Notes: generated from the letters alone by a model not told the origin. Shown: positions 1-8,266, counted from the first letter of the stretch. The stretch is DNA of 64,000 nt from Limnohabitans sp. B9-3 (GCF_002778325.1 NZ_NESI01000003.1:248001-312000); one strand, 5' to 3'. Numbers and translations are program-made.

Positions 1-2
1 GC

Positions 3-116
3 GCCCCGTTTGAGGCAGGCCGTACGCCTTTTGACAAGGCGCCACGTCCAGCTGGCAAGTCGTTTGGTAGCTTTGACGCCAAGAAGCGTGCACCTAAGCC
101 TCGCACACCGCGTTAA
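3..116 (+). CDS. C-terminal end of an unidentified protein (partial)
   Basis: The window opens inside a plus-strand reading frame that ends with TAA at 114-116. About 37 residues are visible. They are rich in Lys, Arg, Pro, Ala and Phe (for example GKSFGSFDAKK and APKPRTPR), with no folded-domain motif. Basic tails of this kind occur on DEAD-box RNA helicases and on RluB-type pseudouridine synthases, but nothing here decides between them. A strong intrinsic terminator follows 19 bases after the stop, which supports this being a real gene end. Confidence 0.5.
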   Translation, partial: APFEAGRTPFDKAPRPAGKSFGSFDAKKRAPKPRTPR

Positions 117-135
117 TTTTCAGCTCGGCTGAACC

Positions 136-195
136 AGACGTTCAGCCAATGCACGACACACATGTGTACGGCATTGGTTTGAACGTCTTTTTTTT
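136..195 (+). terminator. Rho-independent terminator after the partial gene
   Basis: The arms AGACGTTCAGCCAATGC (136-152) and GCATTGGTTTGAACGTCT (171-188) pair almost completely and are followed by an uninterrupted T run to about 195. It ends the plus-strand unit and lies just beyond the stop of the convergent isomerase gene. Confidence 0.85.
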
Positions 196-204
196 GGTTA
201 ACCG

Positions 205-804
205 TTAAACCCCCAGTTTACGGGCCACAAAATCTAAGCGGTCTTGACCCCAGAACATCTCGCCATCGACCACATAGCTGGGGGCGCCAAAGAGATGTGC
301 ATCAATCGCTCGCTGCGTGTTGTGCGAGTATATGGCCTGAACTTCAGGGGTTTGTGCGTTGGCCATGCAGCGGGCCTCTAGGCCACATTCGTGCAGCAAC
401 TCCGTGAGTACTTGTGCATCGGCGATGTTGCGTTGTTGCACCCAAACGGCGTGAAACACGGCACTTGTGTAAGCCATGGCGGCTTGCGTACCGTGCTGCT
501 GATTCACCGCAATGATGACGCGTGAAGCATCGTCGCCTGCCACCGGGAAAAATTGAGGTTCGACATTCAGGGGCATGTTCAGTGCTTGGCTGAACCGCGC
601 CAACTCCAGCAGCCGGTATTGTTGGCGCTGTGGTGCACGTTTACCCAAGGGCAGTCCGCCAGAAACGGCAAAAACTTGGCCGAAGTCCACGGGCATCACG
701 TGCAGCGTGGCACCGGCTTGGGTTGCTAAATTCCAGATGCGTTGATGACCCAAATAGGCCCAAGGGCTTTGTGCGGCGAAGTAGTAATCGATGGTGTGTT
801 GCAT
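205..804 (-). CDS. 2-hydroxychromene-2-carboxylate isomerase (DsbA-fold, NahD-like)
   Basis: The 199-residue protein matches the DsbA/GST-kappa-like family of 2-hydroxychromene-2-carboxylate isomerases. The N-terminal YYFAAQSPWAYLG segment is the family's glutathione-binding thioredoxin-fold start with Ser in place of a CxxC redox pair, and the C-terminal GAPSYVVDGEMFWGQDRL is the matching end motif. In naphthalene-type pathways the enzyme isomerises 2-hydroxychromene-2-carboxylate using glutathione. No other aromatic catabolism gene is adjacent, so the true substrate may differ. It lies 27 bases downstream of slyX on the same strand and may be co-transcribed. The length is normal for the family and the ATG start is at the extreme N-terminus of the fold. 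Confidence 0.8.
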   Translation of the reverse strand: MQHTIDYYFAAQSPWAYLGHQRIWNLATQAGATLHVMPVDFGQVFAVSGGLPLGKRAPQRQQYRLLELARFSQALNMPLNVEPQFFPVAGDDASRVIIAVNQQHGTQAAMAYTSAVFHAVWVQQRNIADAQVLTELLHECGLEARCMANAQTPEVQAIYSHNTQRAIDAHLFGAPSYVVDGEMFWGQDRLDFVARKLGV

Positions 805-831
805 AGATCAGGGAAGGTTCAAAAGAAATGA

Positions 832-1065
832 TCAGTAATGGGGTGGCAATTCGTCGCGCAAACTACGAAATGAACCGCTACCACCGTCGGGGGTTTGCAA
901 GCGCAATTGGCTCACCTCGCGAAGCAAGGCATCAATTTGTTCTTGTTGGCGAAAAATGGTTTGGTTCAATTGTTCCACCAAGTCTTCGGTGAAACTGGCC
1001 TTGATTTCAAGGTCCATCAAGCGCTGGTCAATGGCTGTGTGTGTTTCCATGGCTGTATTGGACAT
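832..1065 (-). CDS. slyX: SlyX family protein
   Basis: A small protein of 77 residues from the ATG at 1065. It is a heptad-rich coiled coil (AIDQRLMDLEIKASFTEDLV, then LNQTIFRQQEQIDAL) ending in the typical SlyX tail DELPPHY. The function of SlyX is not established; the family is widespread in proteobacteria. A longer version could begin at a GTG at 1089, which overlaps the stop of the upstream gene as GTGA, but the extra eight residues (MTRRSAGL) fall outside the coiled coil. I prefer the ATG. It sits between the conserved membrane protein upstream and the isomerase downstream, all on the minus strand. Confidence 0.75.
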   Translation of the reverse strand: MSNTAMETHTAIDQRLMDLEIKASFTEDLVEQLNQTIFRQQEQIDALLREVSQLRLQTPDGGSGSFRSLRDELPPHY

Positions 1066-1085
1066 CAAACCCGCGCTTCTTCTCG

Positions 1086-1691
1086 TCACTTGTGCGAATC
1101 CCTTGGGCCCATGGCTGCAAGTTTGGCTCGCAGATTTTCGAGTTCACGTTGGTAGCCTTCAGCATCCCCGTAATCGACAAAGCCGGTGTAGTAGGGGTGA
1201 GCCACCAACAGCTTGCGTGCGTGTTTGATGGGGCACCAGTATTGCTCGGTACGGGCCACCACTTCGCGAGCGTACGACATCAAGCCGTTGCCATAAGAAC
1301 AATAGGCGCAGTTGATTTTTTCAATCAAATTCAAATAGGCAAGGTGGGTGCGGTCATACACAAAATAATCACTGCGCACCACGCGTGTGATGCCATAGGC
1401 GCGAAAGCAAATGTGTTGATAAATCGTGACGGCGATGTCCAGCAATAGCATGGGAAAAATCAGGCTGTAAATCACGGGTGCTGTCAACACACTGAGCCAG
1501 TTGGCACTCAGCATGTAGTGCAGCAAACCCGTTTTAAAGCGCTTGTGTTGGGCCAAGATCTCTGCTTCGAACTGAATTCGTTTCTCTTCGAAATCCGCTT
1601 GCAATTCGGCACGTCGCGTTTTCATGACTTGCTCGATTTCGGACTCCATTTGTCCGATGCGATCTAACAATTCTGCGATTTTTGGGTTCAT
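1086..1691 (-). CDS. Conserved hypothetical membrane protein with N-terminal coiled coil
   Basis: 201 residues. Residues 1-50 are a charged heptad-like coiled coil (LLDRIGQMESEIEQVMKTRR), followed by one or two hydrophobic segments around 60-95 (SVLTAPVIYSLIFPMLLLDI). A soluble region follows with several cysteines (ICFRAYG, NCAYCSYGNG, YWCPIKH) and a final charged helix (YQRELENLRAKLAAMG). I recognise it as a type of protein conserved in Burkholderiales but cannot assign a function. The Cys pattern could bind metal or form disulfides, which is inference. The stop overlaps the possible GTG start of slyX, so the two are probably one transcript. Confidence 0.7.
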   Translation of the reverse strand: MNPKIAELLDRIGQMESEIEQVMKTRRAELQADFEEKRIQFEAEILAQHKRFKTGLLHYMLSANWLSVLTAPVIYSLIFPMLLLDIAVTIYQHICFRAYGITRVVRSDYFVYDRTHLAYLNLIEKINCAYCSYGNGLMSYAREVVARTEQYWCPIKHARKLLVAHPYYTGFVDYGDAEGYQRELENLRAKLAAMGPRDSHK

Positions 1692-1788
1692 AAAGGTCTC
1701 GATTCAAAGTCATTATGAGTCGGCTCGGGCTAAAATAGCAGGCACATGTGGCCTAATTAGGGGCTTTAACTTTTTATTTGGAAATCTC

Positions 1789-1959
1789 ATGGGAAACAAA
1801 ATCGTCACCGAAGCGGATCGCAAGCGTTCACCTAAGCCTATCGCTTTGCCTGGCACCTCGTTGCCAACAATGGGCAAAGGTCAGCGCATCAGCTTGGAGC
1901 GTGGTGTTGCAACGCGTAGCAAAAAGAACCCAGGCAAGCGTTCTTCTAAAGGCGGTTAA
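1789..1959 (+). CDS. Small highly basic hypothetical protein (56 aa)
   Basis: The ATG at 1789 opens a 56-residue frame beginning MGNKIVTEADRKRSPKP and ending in a Lys/Arg/Ser/Gly-rich tail (RSKKNPGKRSSKGG). GGAA lies eight bases before the start and a strong terminator lies 26 bases after the stop, so it looks like a self-contained small gene. It has no hydrophobic segment and no recognisable domain. The charge suggests nucleic-acid or ribosome binding, which is inference only. An internal ATG at 1870 could give a 29-residue product. Confidence 0.6.
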   Translation: MGNKIVTEADRKRSPKPIALPGTSLPTMGKGQRISLERGVATRSKKNPGKRSSKGG

Positions 1960-1984
1960 TTCGTCCGAGTCTGCGAAGACCCAT

Positions 1985-2016
1985 AAAAAAAGCGACCTTT
2001 TCAGGTCGCTTTTTTG
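1985..2016. terminator. Bidirectional intrinsic terminator between the small basic gene and minE
   Basis: AGCGACCT pairs with AGGTCGCT around a short loop, with an A run on the left and a T run on the right. It can end transcription from both convergent genes. Confidence 0.85.
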
Positions 2017-2066
2017 TGGGCGCTCAGAAAGCTGCGCCTAAGGTGATCAGGTTGTACTAAGCAGCT

Positions 2067-2324
2067 TCAAGCCGCATCCGGCAGCTCAATCTTCACCTCG
2101 AGCACCTCAAGGTTGCCGTGACGCTCCAAGTTGACCTTGATGTCATTGGGATTGATGTTCACGTATTTGGACAACACCGCCACCAAATCGCGTTGTAAGG
2201 CTGGCAAGTAGTCAGGTTGCGGATTGAGACCTGTGCGCTCGTGGGTCAGGATGAACTGCAAACGTTCTTTGGCAACGCTCGCTGTTTTTTTCTTCTCGCC
2301 GAGTAAAAAAGACAAAAGTGACAT
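2067..2324 (-). CDS. minE: Cell division topological specificity factor MinE
   Basis: 85 residues, normal for MinE. The N-terminal membrane-targeting helix ([20 protein letters not shown]) and the MinD-contact region ([12 protein letters not shown]) are followed by the beta-alpha-beta dimer domain ([20 protein letters not shown]). MinE binds MinD at the membrane, stimulates its ATPase and drives the pole-to-pole oscillation that keeps the division inhibitor away from mid-cell. It is the last gene of a minus-strand minC-minD-minE operon, three bases after minD, and ends before the bidirectional terminator. Confidence 0.97.
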   Translation of the reverse strand: MSLLSFLLGEKKKTASVAKERLQFILTHERTGLNPQPDYLPALQRDLVAVLSKYVNINPNDIKVNLERHGNLEVLEVKIELPDAA

Positions 2325-2327
2325 GGC

Positions 2328-3143
2328 TTATTTCCCGCCGAAAAGACGTTTCAGCAGACTTGGCTTGACGTGTTCAGTGAAACGCATGGGCACTTGTTCA
2401 CCCAAGAAGCGGCTGATCACGTCTTTGTAGGCTTCGGATACATCGGTATTGGCCAGATGCACAGCGGGCAAACCTTGGTTTGAGGCGGTCAGCACGGTTT
2501 CTGATTCAGGAATCACACCGATCAATGGAATGCGCAAAATGTCTTGGATGTCTTCCAACGACAGCATGTGGCCTTCTTCCACGCGGCTGGGGTTGTAGCG
2601 GGTGATCAAGAGGTGTTCTTTGATGGGCTCACCGCCGTCAATGGCGCGTTGTGTCTTGCTGCTGAGCATGCCCAAGATGCGGTCTGAGTCGCGCACGGAA
2701 GACACTTCGGGATTGGTGACCACCAATGCTTCGTCTGCGAAGTGCATGGCCATCATGGCGCCAATTTCAATGCCCGCAGGTGAATCACACACGATGTAGT
2801 CAAAGCCCATGCCCGCCAGCTCTTTGAGCACGGTCTCGACGCCTTCTTTGGTGAGGGCGTCTTTGTCACGTGTTTGAGAGGCAGCCAGCACAAACAAGTT
2901 GTCGCACTGCTTGTCTTTGATCAATGCTTGGTTGAGCGTGGCTTCGCCGTTGATGACGTTGATGAAGTCATACACCACGCGACGCTCACAACCCATGATC
3001 AAGTCGAGGTTTCGCAGACCCACGTCAAAGTCGATGACCACTGTTTTAAAGCCTCGTAATGCGAGGCCAGAGGAAAAACTGGCACTGGTCGTGGTTTTGC
3101 CCACGCCGCCTTTGCCAGAGGTCACCACAACGATTTTTGCCAT
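2328..3143 (-). CDS. minD: Septum site-determining ATPase MinD
   Basis: 271 residues. The deviant Walker A motif GKGGVGKTTTSA is at residues 10-21, followed by VVIDFDVGLRNLD (switch/Walker region) and VCDSPAGIE. The C-terminal amphipathic membrane-targeting helix is KPSLLKRLFGGK. MinD binds ATP, dimerises on the inner membrane and recruits MinC and MinE. It lies 39 bases after minC and 3 bases before minE in the same transcript. Length and motifs are fully standard. Confidence 0.98.
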   Translation of the reverse strand: MAKIVVVTSGKGGVGKTTTSASFSSGLALRGFKTVVIDFDVGLRNLDLIMGCERRVVYDFINVINGEATLNQALIKDKQCDNLFVLAASQTRDKDALTKEGVETVLKELAGMGFDYIVCDSPAGIEIGAMMAMHFADEALVVTNPEVSSVRDSDRILGMLSSKTQRAIDGGEPIKEHLLITRYNPSRVEEGHMLSLEDIQDILRIPLIGVIPESETVLTASNQGLPAVHLANTDVSEAYKDVISRFLGEQVPMRFTEHVKPSLLKRLFGGK

Positions 3144-3182
3144 GAAAAGCCCTAATTTGTTCGAAATATCAATTTTTCAATT

Positions 3183-3941
3183 TTACAGTGCTTGCATGAT
3201 GAGTTTGTCATCTTGCAGGCTGATCTGCGTGGGTTTGCCTGTCAGTTCTTTGGGCAGCGGTGAGTCGCCGCTGGTTCTGTAAGTGCCCGCGATCGACACC
3301 AGTTCGGCCTCTAAGGAAGATGTGAAGATGCGCGCTTGCGTGTTACCGCGCGCACCCGCAATCGCTTTACCGCGCAATGGCGCGTACACATGGATGTGCC
3401 CATCCGCCATGATTTCAGCACCCGGGTTAACCATGGCCAATACCACCAAGTCGCGGCCTTTGGCATACACATGCTGCCCTGATCGCAGGGGTTTATCGAT
3501 CACCATCGCGGGCAGACTGGCCGCTTGCACTTCTCGCACCACTTCGCGAACCACTTCGACCTCGCGAATCACCTCTTGCACCACGGTCTCAACGCGCTGC
3601 GCCGCAGGTATTTGCACGTTCACGTCGCGCGCTTCAAACAAGCCTGCGGCGTTGGCGTTAATTAATTGGTATGCATTGGCGCCGCGTACGGCCACAGGCA
3701 CCAAGCGGTGCGTGCGAAGACAGGCGCAAACAGCGGGCAAGTCAAGAATTTGGTCTGGGTCAACGAGGCCGCTTAAATCAATCACCACTGCGTCGTTGTC
3801 AAAAAAGTCGGGGGTTGCCCCCAGGCGGCGCGCTAAATCGGCTGTCAGCGTCGCGGTGTCGGGTGTTTTGAGCAAAAAAGCGACCAAAGGCAGGGTGGCA
3901 CTTTTGATCTCGTAGGCGTGGGGCACAGAGGCTTGGCTCAT
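3183..3941 (-). CDS. minC: Septum formation inhibitor MinC
   Basis: About 252 residues from the ATG at 3941 (MSQASVPHAYEIKSA). The N-terminal FtsZ-inhibiting domain covers about 1-105. The C-terminal right-handed beta-helix domain starts near DKPLRSGQHVYAKGRDLVVL and contains the conserved GAEIMADGHIHVYAPLRGKA. MinC is carried by MinD and prevents FtsZ ring assembly near the poles. The linker at roughly 112-140 is unusual: it repeats V-x-E-V units (VETVVQEVIREVEVVREVV), predicting a long helix or short coiled coil between the domains. No strong ribosome-binding site is visible. An upstream in-frame start at 3983 exists but adds non-conserved residues. Confidence 0.95.
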   Translation of the reverse strand: MSQASVPHAYEIKSATLPLVAFLLKTPDTATLTADLARRLGATPDFFDNDAVVIDLSGLVDPDQILDLPAVCACLRTHRLVPVAVRGANAYQLINANAAGLFEARDVNVQIPAAQRVETVVQEVIREVEVVREVVREVQAASLPAMVIDKPLRSGQHVYAKGRDLVVLAMVNPGAEIMADGHIHVYAPLRGKAIAGARGNTQARIFTSSLEAELVSIAGTYRTSGDSPLPKELTGKPTQISLQDDKLIMQAL

Positions 3942-4013
3942 GGATAGACCGGCAGAAAATAAAAGGTGAACTTTACACGGCAAGGTCTTGTTGGGCCTAT
4001 TAAACTTTTTGAT

Positions 4014-6188
4014 ATGAATCCATCACACTTTGCACGTCGTTTTGTCACCACGCTTCCTTGGGTCTTTACCGCTGTGGCGGTTATGGCACAAACGGCACCC
4101 ACCGCAGACTTGGGCCGTGTAGACGTGACTAGCGGCCGCGACAACGACACGCAGCAACGCCGCGAATCGACGGCCAGCAAAATTGTGATTGGTCGCGAAG
4201 AAATTGAGCGACAGGGCGACTCCAACCTCGGCGAAATTTTGAAGCGCATGCCGGGTATCACTTTGGGCGGAGCGCCTGGTCGCGGTGGCGGTATTCGCAT
4301 GCGAGGTTTGAGCCAAGGCTACACACAAATCTTGCTCGATGGCCAACGCGTGCCACCGGGCTTCAGTGTGGAGTCACTCACGCCGGAGATGATTGAGCGT
4401 GTCGAAATCTACCGCGCACCCACGGCCGAGACGGGCGCACAAGCCATTGCGGGCACCATCAACATCGTCACGCGTGAAGGCCGCAAAGGCATGCCCACCG
4501 AGTTGAAAGCGGGCTCATCGTTTCAAGGTGGCTATGCATCGCCTAGCGCATCGTTGGTCAAGTACCACGACGCTGAAAAATGGACCGCCAACTACACCTT
4601 GTCGGTCAACCGTTATGCGGCACCTGACCACAGCGAGAATGATTTATCACGCACAGAAAGCATTGGAAATAACGCCTACACCACACAACGTCGACGCGTG
4701 AGCGATAGCCATTACGGACGTGAAGGCATGAATGCAACAGCACGTCTACAACTCAAGGGTGATCCCGGTGAGACTTTCACGTTGATGCCATTTATTGCGC
4801 TATCACAAGGCACAACACCTGGAACGATCCAGGCCACTCAAACTTCAACCAATCCGTCCACGGCCGTTGGCTCAGCCACGGCTAACAATGAAAACCAAAA
4901 CCACTTTGCTGTTGCTCGCCTCAACGGCCAGTGGCGACGAAAGTTGTCGGCAGACAGCAACATGGAATGGAAATTCAATGTGGGTGGCTGGAACAGCCAC
5001 AACGAATTTCAGCAAACATCAACCGCAACTCGATTGCTACCTAGCTTGTCTGAAAACTCCCACGTTCAAGATCGCTCAGCCAATCTCAGTGGCAAATACA
5101 CCAATGTGATGGGCGGTGGGCACCAGTGGGTGAGTGGGGCTGAAGCCGAGTCCGTGCGACGTACGCAGTCGATCGTGGGCACCTACCAAGTCGGGCCTAG
5201 CGTTTCGGGTAACGCGGATTATCAAGCCAGCTCCATGCGCTACGCCATGTATTCTCAGGACGAGTGGCAACTGACGCCCCATTGGTCTACCCATCTTGGC
5301 GCTCGTTACGAGGGGTTGACGACCGAAGGCAGCACATCCGCTGGCAACGTGAGCAACCACAACAGCGTGTTCACGCCTCTGCTCCATGCCATGTGGCGAC
5401 CTAACCCAGACAGCCGCGACCAAGTGCGCATGAGCCTGACGCGCAGTTTTAAAACGCCCAGCATGCCCACCTTGTTGGCGCGTCGCACCTACACGCGTGA
5501 TGACAACAGCGCCACCAATCCTGATGTGTCGGGTAACCCCAACTTGAAGCCCGAAGTGGCCACGGGTTTGGATGTGGCCGTCGAGCGATACTTGCCACAA
5601 GGTGGTGTGTTGAGTGCCAGCGCATTTCACCGCCGTGTGCAAAATCTCATTCGCAATGTGATTACGCAAGAAAGCAGTGGTCGTTGGCTGTCCAGCCCAC
5701 AAAACATCAGCGAAGCCGTGACCGAAGGCGTTGAGCTAGAAGCCAAGTTCCGCATGGACCAGTGGATAGCCGATGCCCCGCACATTGACTTGCGCAACAA
5801 CCTGAGCTTTTACCGTTCACGCGTGCTCAGCATCATGGGGCCGGACAACCGCCTCGATCAGCAGCCCACCATGACCGCCAATTTGGGCGCCGACTATCGG
5901 TTGAAAACGGTACCCCTCACCATTGGCGGCAACGTCAATTACAACCCGGGTTACACCACCCGTTTGAGTGCAGAGCAACTGACCACCCTTTCACAAAAAC
6001 GTGTGATGGACCTTTATGGCTTGTGGCGCGTTGACAGTAAAACCGCATGGCGATTGACCTTGAGCAACCTGGACCCGCGCAACTACAACACCGGCAGCGG
6101 GTACAGAGGCAACGGCGTGGTTGAAAACAGTCTGACCCAAAACCGCACCTGGACCAACGTACAAATTCTTTTGGAGAAAAAACTATGA
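4014..6188 (+). CDS. TonB-dependent outer-membrane receptor
   Basis: About 724 residues from the ATG at 4014. A signal peptide (FVTTLPWVFTAVAVMAQT) is followed by a plug domain at about 50-160 with the typical LGEILKRMPGI, RIRMRGLSQGYTQILLDG-like core and AQAIAGTINIVTREG. A beta-barrel follows, including the YSQDEWQLTPHWSTHLGARY strand region, and ends in a C-terminal aromatic/hydrophobic strand (WTNVQILLEKKL). Such receptors import siderophores, cobalamin or other ligands using TonB energy; the substrate cannot be read from the sequence. No good Shine-Dalgarno sequence precedes the start. The stop overlaps the next start as ATGA, so it is co-translated with an arylformamidase-like hydrolase. 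It is divergent from minC with 72 bases between them and no obvious Fur box. Confidence 0.9.
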   Translation: MNPSHFARRFVTTLPWVFTAVAVMAQTAPTADLGRVDVTSGRDNDTQQRRESTASKIVIGREEIERQGDSNLGEILKRMPGITLGGAPGRGGGIRMRGLSQGYTQILLDGQRVPPGFSVESLTPEMIERVEIYRAPTAETGAQAIAGTINIVTREGRKGMPTELKAGSSFQGGYASPSASLVKYHDAEKWTANYTLSVNRYAAPDHSENDLSRTESIGNNAYTTQRRRVSDSHYGREGMNATARLQLKGDPGETFTLMPFIALSQGTTPGTIQATQTSTNPSTAVGSATANNENQNHFAVARLNGQWRRKLSADSNMEWKFNVGGWNSHNEFQQTSTATRLLPSLSENSHVQDRSANLSGKYTNVMGGGHQWVSGAEAESVRRTQSIVGTYQVGPSVSGNADYQASSMRYAMYSQDEWQLTPHWSTHLGARYEGLTTEGSTSAGNVSNHNSVFTPLLHAMWRPNPDSRDQVRMSLTRSFKTPSMPTLLARRTYTRDDNSATNPDVSGNPNLKPEVATGLDVAVERYLPQGGVLSASAFHRRVQNLIRNVITQESSGRWLSSPQNISEAVTEGVELEAKFRMDQWIADAPHIDLRNNLSFYRSRVLSIMGPDNRLDQQPTMTANLGADYRLKTVPLTIGGNVNYNPGYTTRLSAEQLTTLSQKRVMDLYGLWRVDSKTAWRLTLSNLDPRNYNTGSGYRGNGVVENSLTQNRTWTNVQILLEKKL

Positions 6189-7048
6189 CGCAACGCGACG
6201 GCGCTTGGTATGACAGCATGTACAACAACCGTGCCTTGGTGCCCGAGCACGAGGCGCACTTTGCACATTGGCGAGAGGCATCGGCTCAAGCCCGTGCACA
6301 ACACCGCTATTTTGAAGACGTGGCGTATGGCCAAGGCTTGAACGAAAGCTTGGACATTTTTCCAACCTCAGCGCCTTCACCCAAAGCGGGTGCGCCTGTG
6401 GTGGTGTTCATCCACGGCGGCTACTGGCGTTCGTTGGACAAGTCCGAGCATTCGTTCGTGGCACCTGCCTTCACGTCAGAGGGTGCCTGTGTGGTGCTGC
6501 CCAATTACGCCTTGTGTCCTGCGGTGACGATTTCGCAGATAAGCCTCCAAATGGTCAAGGCCGTGGCCTGGGTGTGGCGCAACATCCACCGCTTTGGCGG
6601 TGACCCCAGCCGCATTACCCTGATTGGCCACTCCGCTGGCGGGCACTTGGCCACGCAGCTTTTGGCCTGCGATTGGCAAGCCTACGCCCCAGATTTACCC
6701 AAAAATTTGGCCACGCACGCCATGTCGGTGTCGGGTTTGTATGAGTTGGAGTCGGTGCGCGCCACGCCGTTTTTGACCGACAGCTTGCGTCTGACGGAGC
6801 ATGTCGCTGTTAGCAATAGCCCAGCTTGGATGCCTGCACCCTTAGAGGGCAAGCTCTACACCTTGGTCGGCGCTCTAGAAAGCCCAGAGTTTTTGCGTCA
6901 CAACCTGTTGATGCAAAAGTCGTGGGGTAAAAAGCGTGTGCCCGTGGCTGAGGCTTTGCCTGACTTGCAGCATTTCAGCATCGTCGAAGCACTGGCCCAG
7001 CCTGGCCATCACTTGCATACGCTGGCCTTGAAATTACTGCGCCGGTAA
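6185..7048 (+). CDS. Alpha/beta hydrolase, arylformamidase (kynurenine formamidase)-like
   Basis: 287 residues of the alpha/beta-hydrolase fold. HGGYWRSLDKSEHS forms the oxyanion-hole segment and is the signature of the kynurenine-formamidase/BNA7-type esterases. GHSAGGHLA carries the nucleophilic serine, and the final HFSIVEAL supplies the likely catalytic histidine. Family members hydrolyse N-formylkynurenine or other small esters and amides. No other kynurenine pathway gene is nearby, so another ester is possible. The start overlaps the stop of the TonB receptor by four bases, suggesting that the hydrolase acts on the imported ligand, as siderophore esterases do. That link is inference. 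Confidence 0.8.
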   Translation: MTQRDGAWYDSMYNNRALVPEHEAHFAHWREASAQARAQHRYFEDVAYGQGLNESLDIFPTSAPSPKAGAPVVVFIHGGYWRSLDKSEHSFVAPAFTSEGACVVLPNYALCPAVTISQISLQMVKAVAWVWRNIHRFGGDPSRITLIGHSAGGHLATQLLACDWQAYAPDLPKNLATHAMSVSGLYELESVRATPFLTDSLRLTEHVAVSNSPAWMPAPLEGKLYTLVGALESPEFLRHNLLMQKSWGKKRVPVAEALPDLQHFSIVEALAQPGHHLHTLALKLLRR

Positions 7049-7080
7049 GTCTTCGCAGCCATACATTGCGCATTCGCAAC

Positions 7081-7119
7081 AAAAAAGCCTGTCATGCATC
7101 ACGCAGACAGGCTTTTTAG
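7081..7119. terminator. Bidirectional terminator between the hydrolase gene and guaC
   Basis: AAGCCTGTC and GACAGGCTT form a nine-base stem, flanked by an A run on the left and T run on the right. It serves both convergent genes. Confidence 0.85.
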
Positions 7120-7149
7120 TTGGGCCGAAATCTGGCCGCATCGCGAGAT

Positions 7150-8127
7150 TTACATCAACAGATGTTCACCCGCGTTATCGCCTCCTAAAGTGACGTAGTT
7201 CACCTTGCGGATGTCCATCAGCTTGGTGCCGCCGGCGTAGCTGATGGAGCTTTGCACGTCTTGCTCCATCTCAATCAGCGTGTTGGCCAGTTTGCCTTTG
7301 ACGGGCTCGAGAATGCGTTTGCCTTCCACATGCTTGTACTCGCCTTTGTTGAAGTCAGAGGCCGAGCCGTAATACTCTTTGAACAACTCGCCATTCACTT
7401 CAACCGTCTTGCCTGGCGACTCTTCGTGGCCAGCAAACAGCGAACCAATCATCACCATGCTCGCGCCAAAGCGGATGCTCTTGGCAATGTCACCGTGGCT
7501 GCGAATGCCCCCGTCAGCAATGATGGGCTTGGTTGCCACGCGGGCGCACCACTTGAGCGCTGACAACTGCCAGCCGCCAGTGCCAAAACCAGTTTTGAGC
7601 TTGGTGATACACACCTTGCCGGGGCCCACACCCACTTTGGTCGCGTCAGCGCCCCAGTTTTCCAGGTCGATCACAGCTTCTGGTGTCGCCACGTTGCCGG
7701 CGATGACAAAGCTGTTGGGCAACTTGGCCTTGATGTAGCCAATCATGTCGCGCACGCTGTCGGCGTGGCCGTGGGCGATGTCGATGGTGATGTATTCGGG
7801 TGTCAAGCCCGCAGCGGCCAAGGTGTCCACCGTGGCGCGGTCTGGTGCTTTGACGCCCAAAGAAATGGAGGCGTACACACCCTTGGCGTGCATGACTTTC
7901 ACGAACTGGACGTTGTCCAAATCGAAGCGGTGCATCACGTAGAAGTAATTGTTTTGCGCCATCCACAGGCAGATGGTTTCATCCACCACAGTTTTCATGT
8001 TGGCGGGAACGACGGGCAAGCGGAACTTGCGGCCACCGAGTTCAACACCTGCATCGCATTCAGAGCGGCTTTCCACGCGGCACTTGCGTGGCAGCAACAA
8101 GATGTTGTCGTAATCAAAAATTTCCAT
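7150..8127 (-). CDS. guaC: GMP reductase
   Basis: 325 residues of the IMPDH/GMP reductase TIM-barrel family. The catalytic loop [20 protein letters not shown] has the active-site Cys and the Thr-Gly segment. VADGGIR-type phosphate binding appears as [16 protein letters not shown] and [14 protein letters not shown]. There is no CBS domain, and the N-terminus ([20 protein letters not shown]) resembles the shorter GuaC form common in Firmicutes. The enzyme reduces GMP to IMP with NADPH. TGGAG lies eight bases before the ATG. The leader carries a terminator-like hairpin with a competing fold (separate entry), so attenuation by a purine-related signal is possible. Confidence 0.95.
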   Translation of the reverse strand: MEIFDYDNILLLPRKCRVESRSECDAGVELGGRKFRLPVVPANMKTVVDETICLWMAQNNYFYVMHRFDLDNVQFVKVMHAKGVYASISLGVKAPDRATVDTLAAAGLTPEYITIDIAHGHADSVRDMIGYIKAKLPNSFVIAGNVATPEAVIDLENWGADATKVGVGPGKVCITKLKTGFGTGGWQLSALKWCARVATKPIIADGGIRSHGDIAKSIRFGASMVMIGSLFAGHEESPGKTVEVNGELFKEYYGSASDFNKGEYKHVEGKRILEPVKGKLANTLIEMEQDVQSSISYAGGTKLMDIRKVNYVTLGGDNAGEHLLM

Positions 8128-8162
8128 ATCCCAAGCTCCAGAATAAAACGTTCGAAGATTGA

Positions 8163-8237
8163 GCGCTTGGCTTGGCCGGTTTTTTCAGGTGCAAATAGCA
8201 GGCATAAAAAAACCGAGCGCAAGAATCTTGGGCCCGG
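8163..8237 (-). promoter_or_regulatory. Attenuator-like leader of guaC (terminator with competing antiterminator)
   Basis: Read on the minus strand, CCGGGCCCAAG (8237-8227) pairs with CTTGCGCTCGG (8223-8213) over 11 positions, with one G-U and one mismatch and a 3-base loop, followed directly by seven T. This is an intrinsic terminator shape placed 5' of guaC, where no minus-strand gene ends. The 3' arm and T run can instead pair with GAAAAAACCG further downstream (8186-8177; nine pairs), and GCGCTCGG can pair with CCAAGCGC (8170-8163; seven of eight). The two folds exclude each other. A TAGAAT-like -10 lies at 8249-8244 without a convincing -35. No known riboswitch class is recognised. Confidence 0.45.
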
Positions 8238-8266
8238 TGGCTGATTCTAAACTCTAAAATCTTCCC

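Noticed and set aside
1870-1959. Possible bTHX ribosomal protein from the internal ATG (MGKGQR...)
   Set aside because: Only the first residues resemble THX; the rest lacks the conserved basic pattern of that family.
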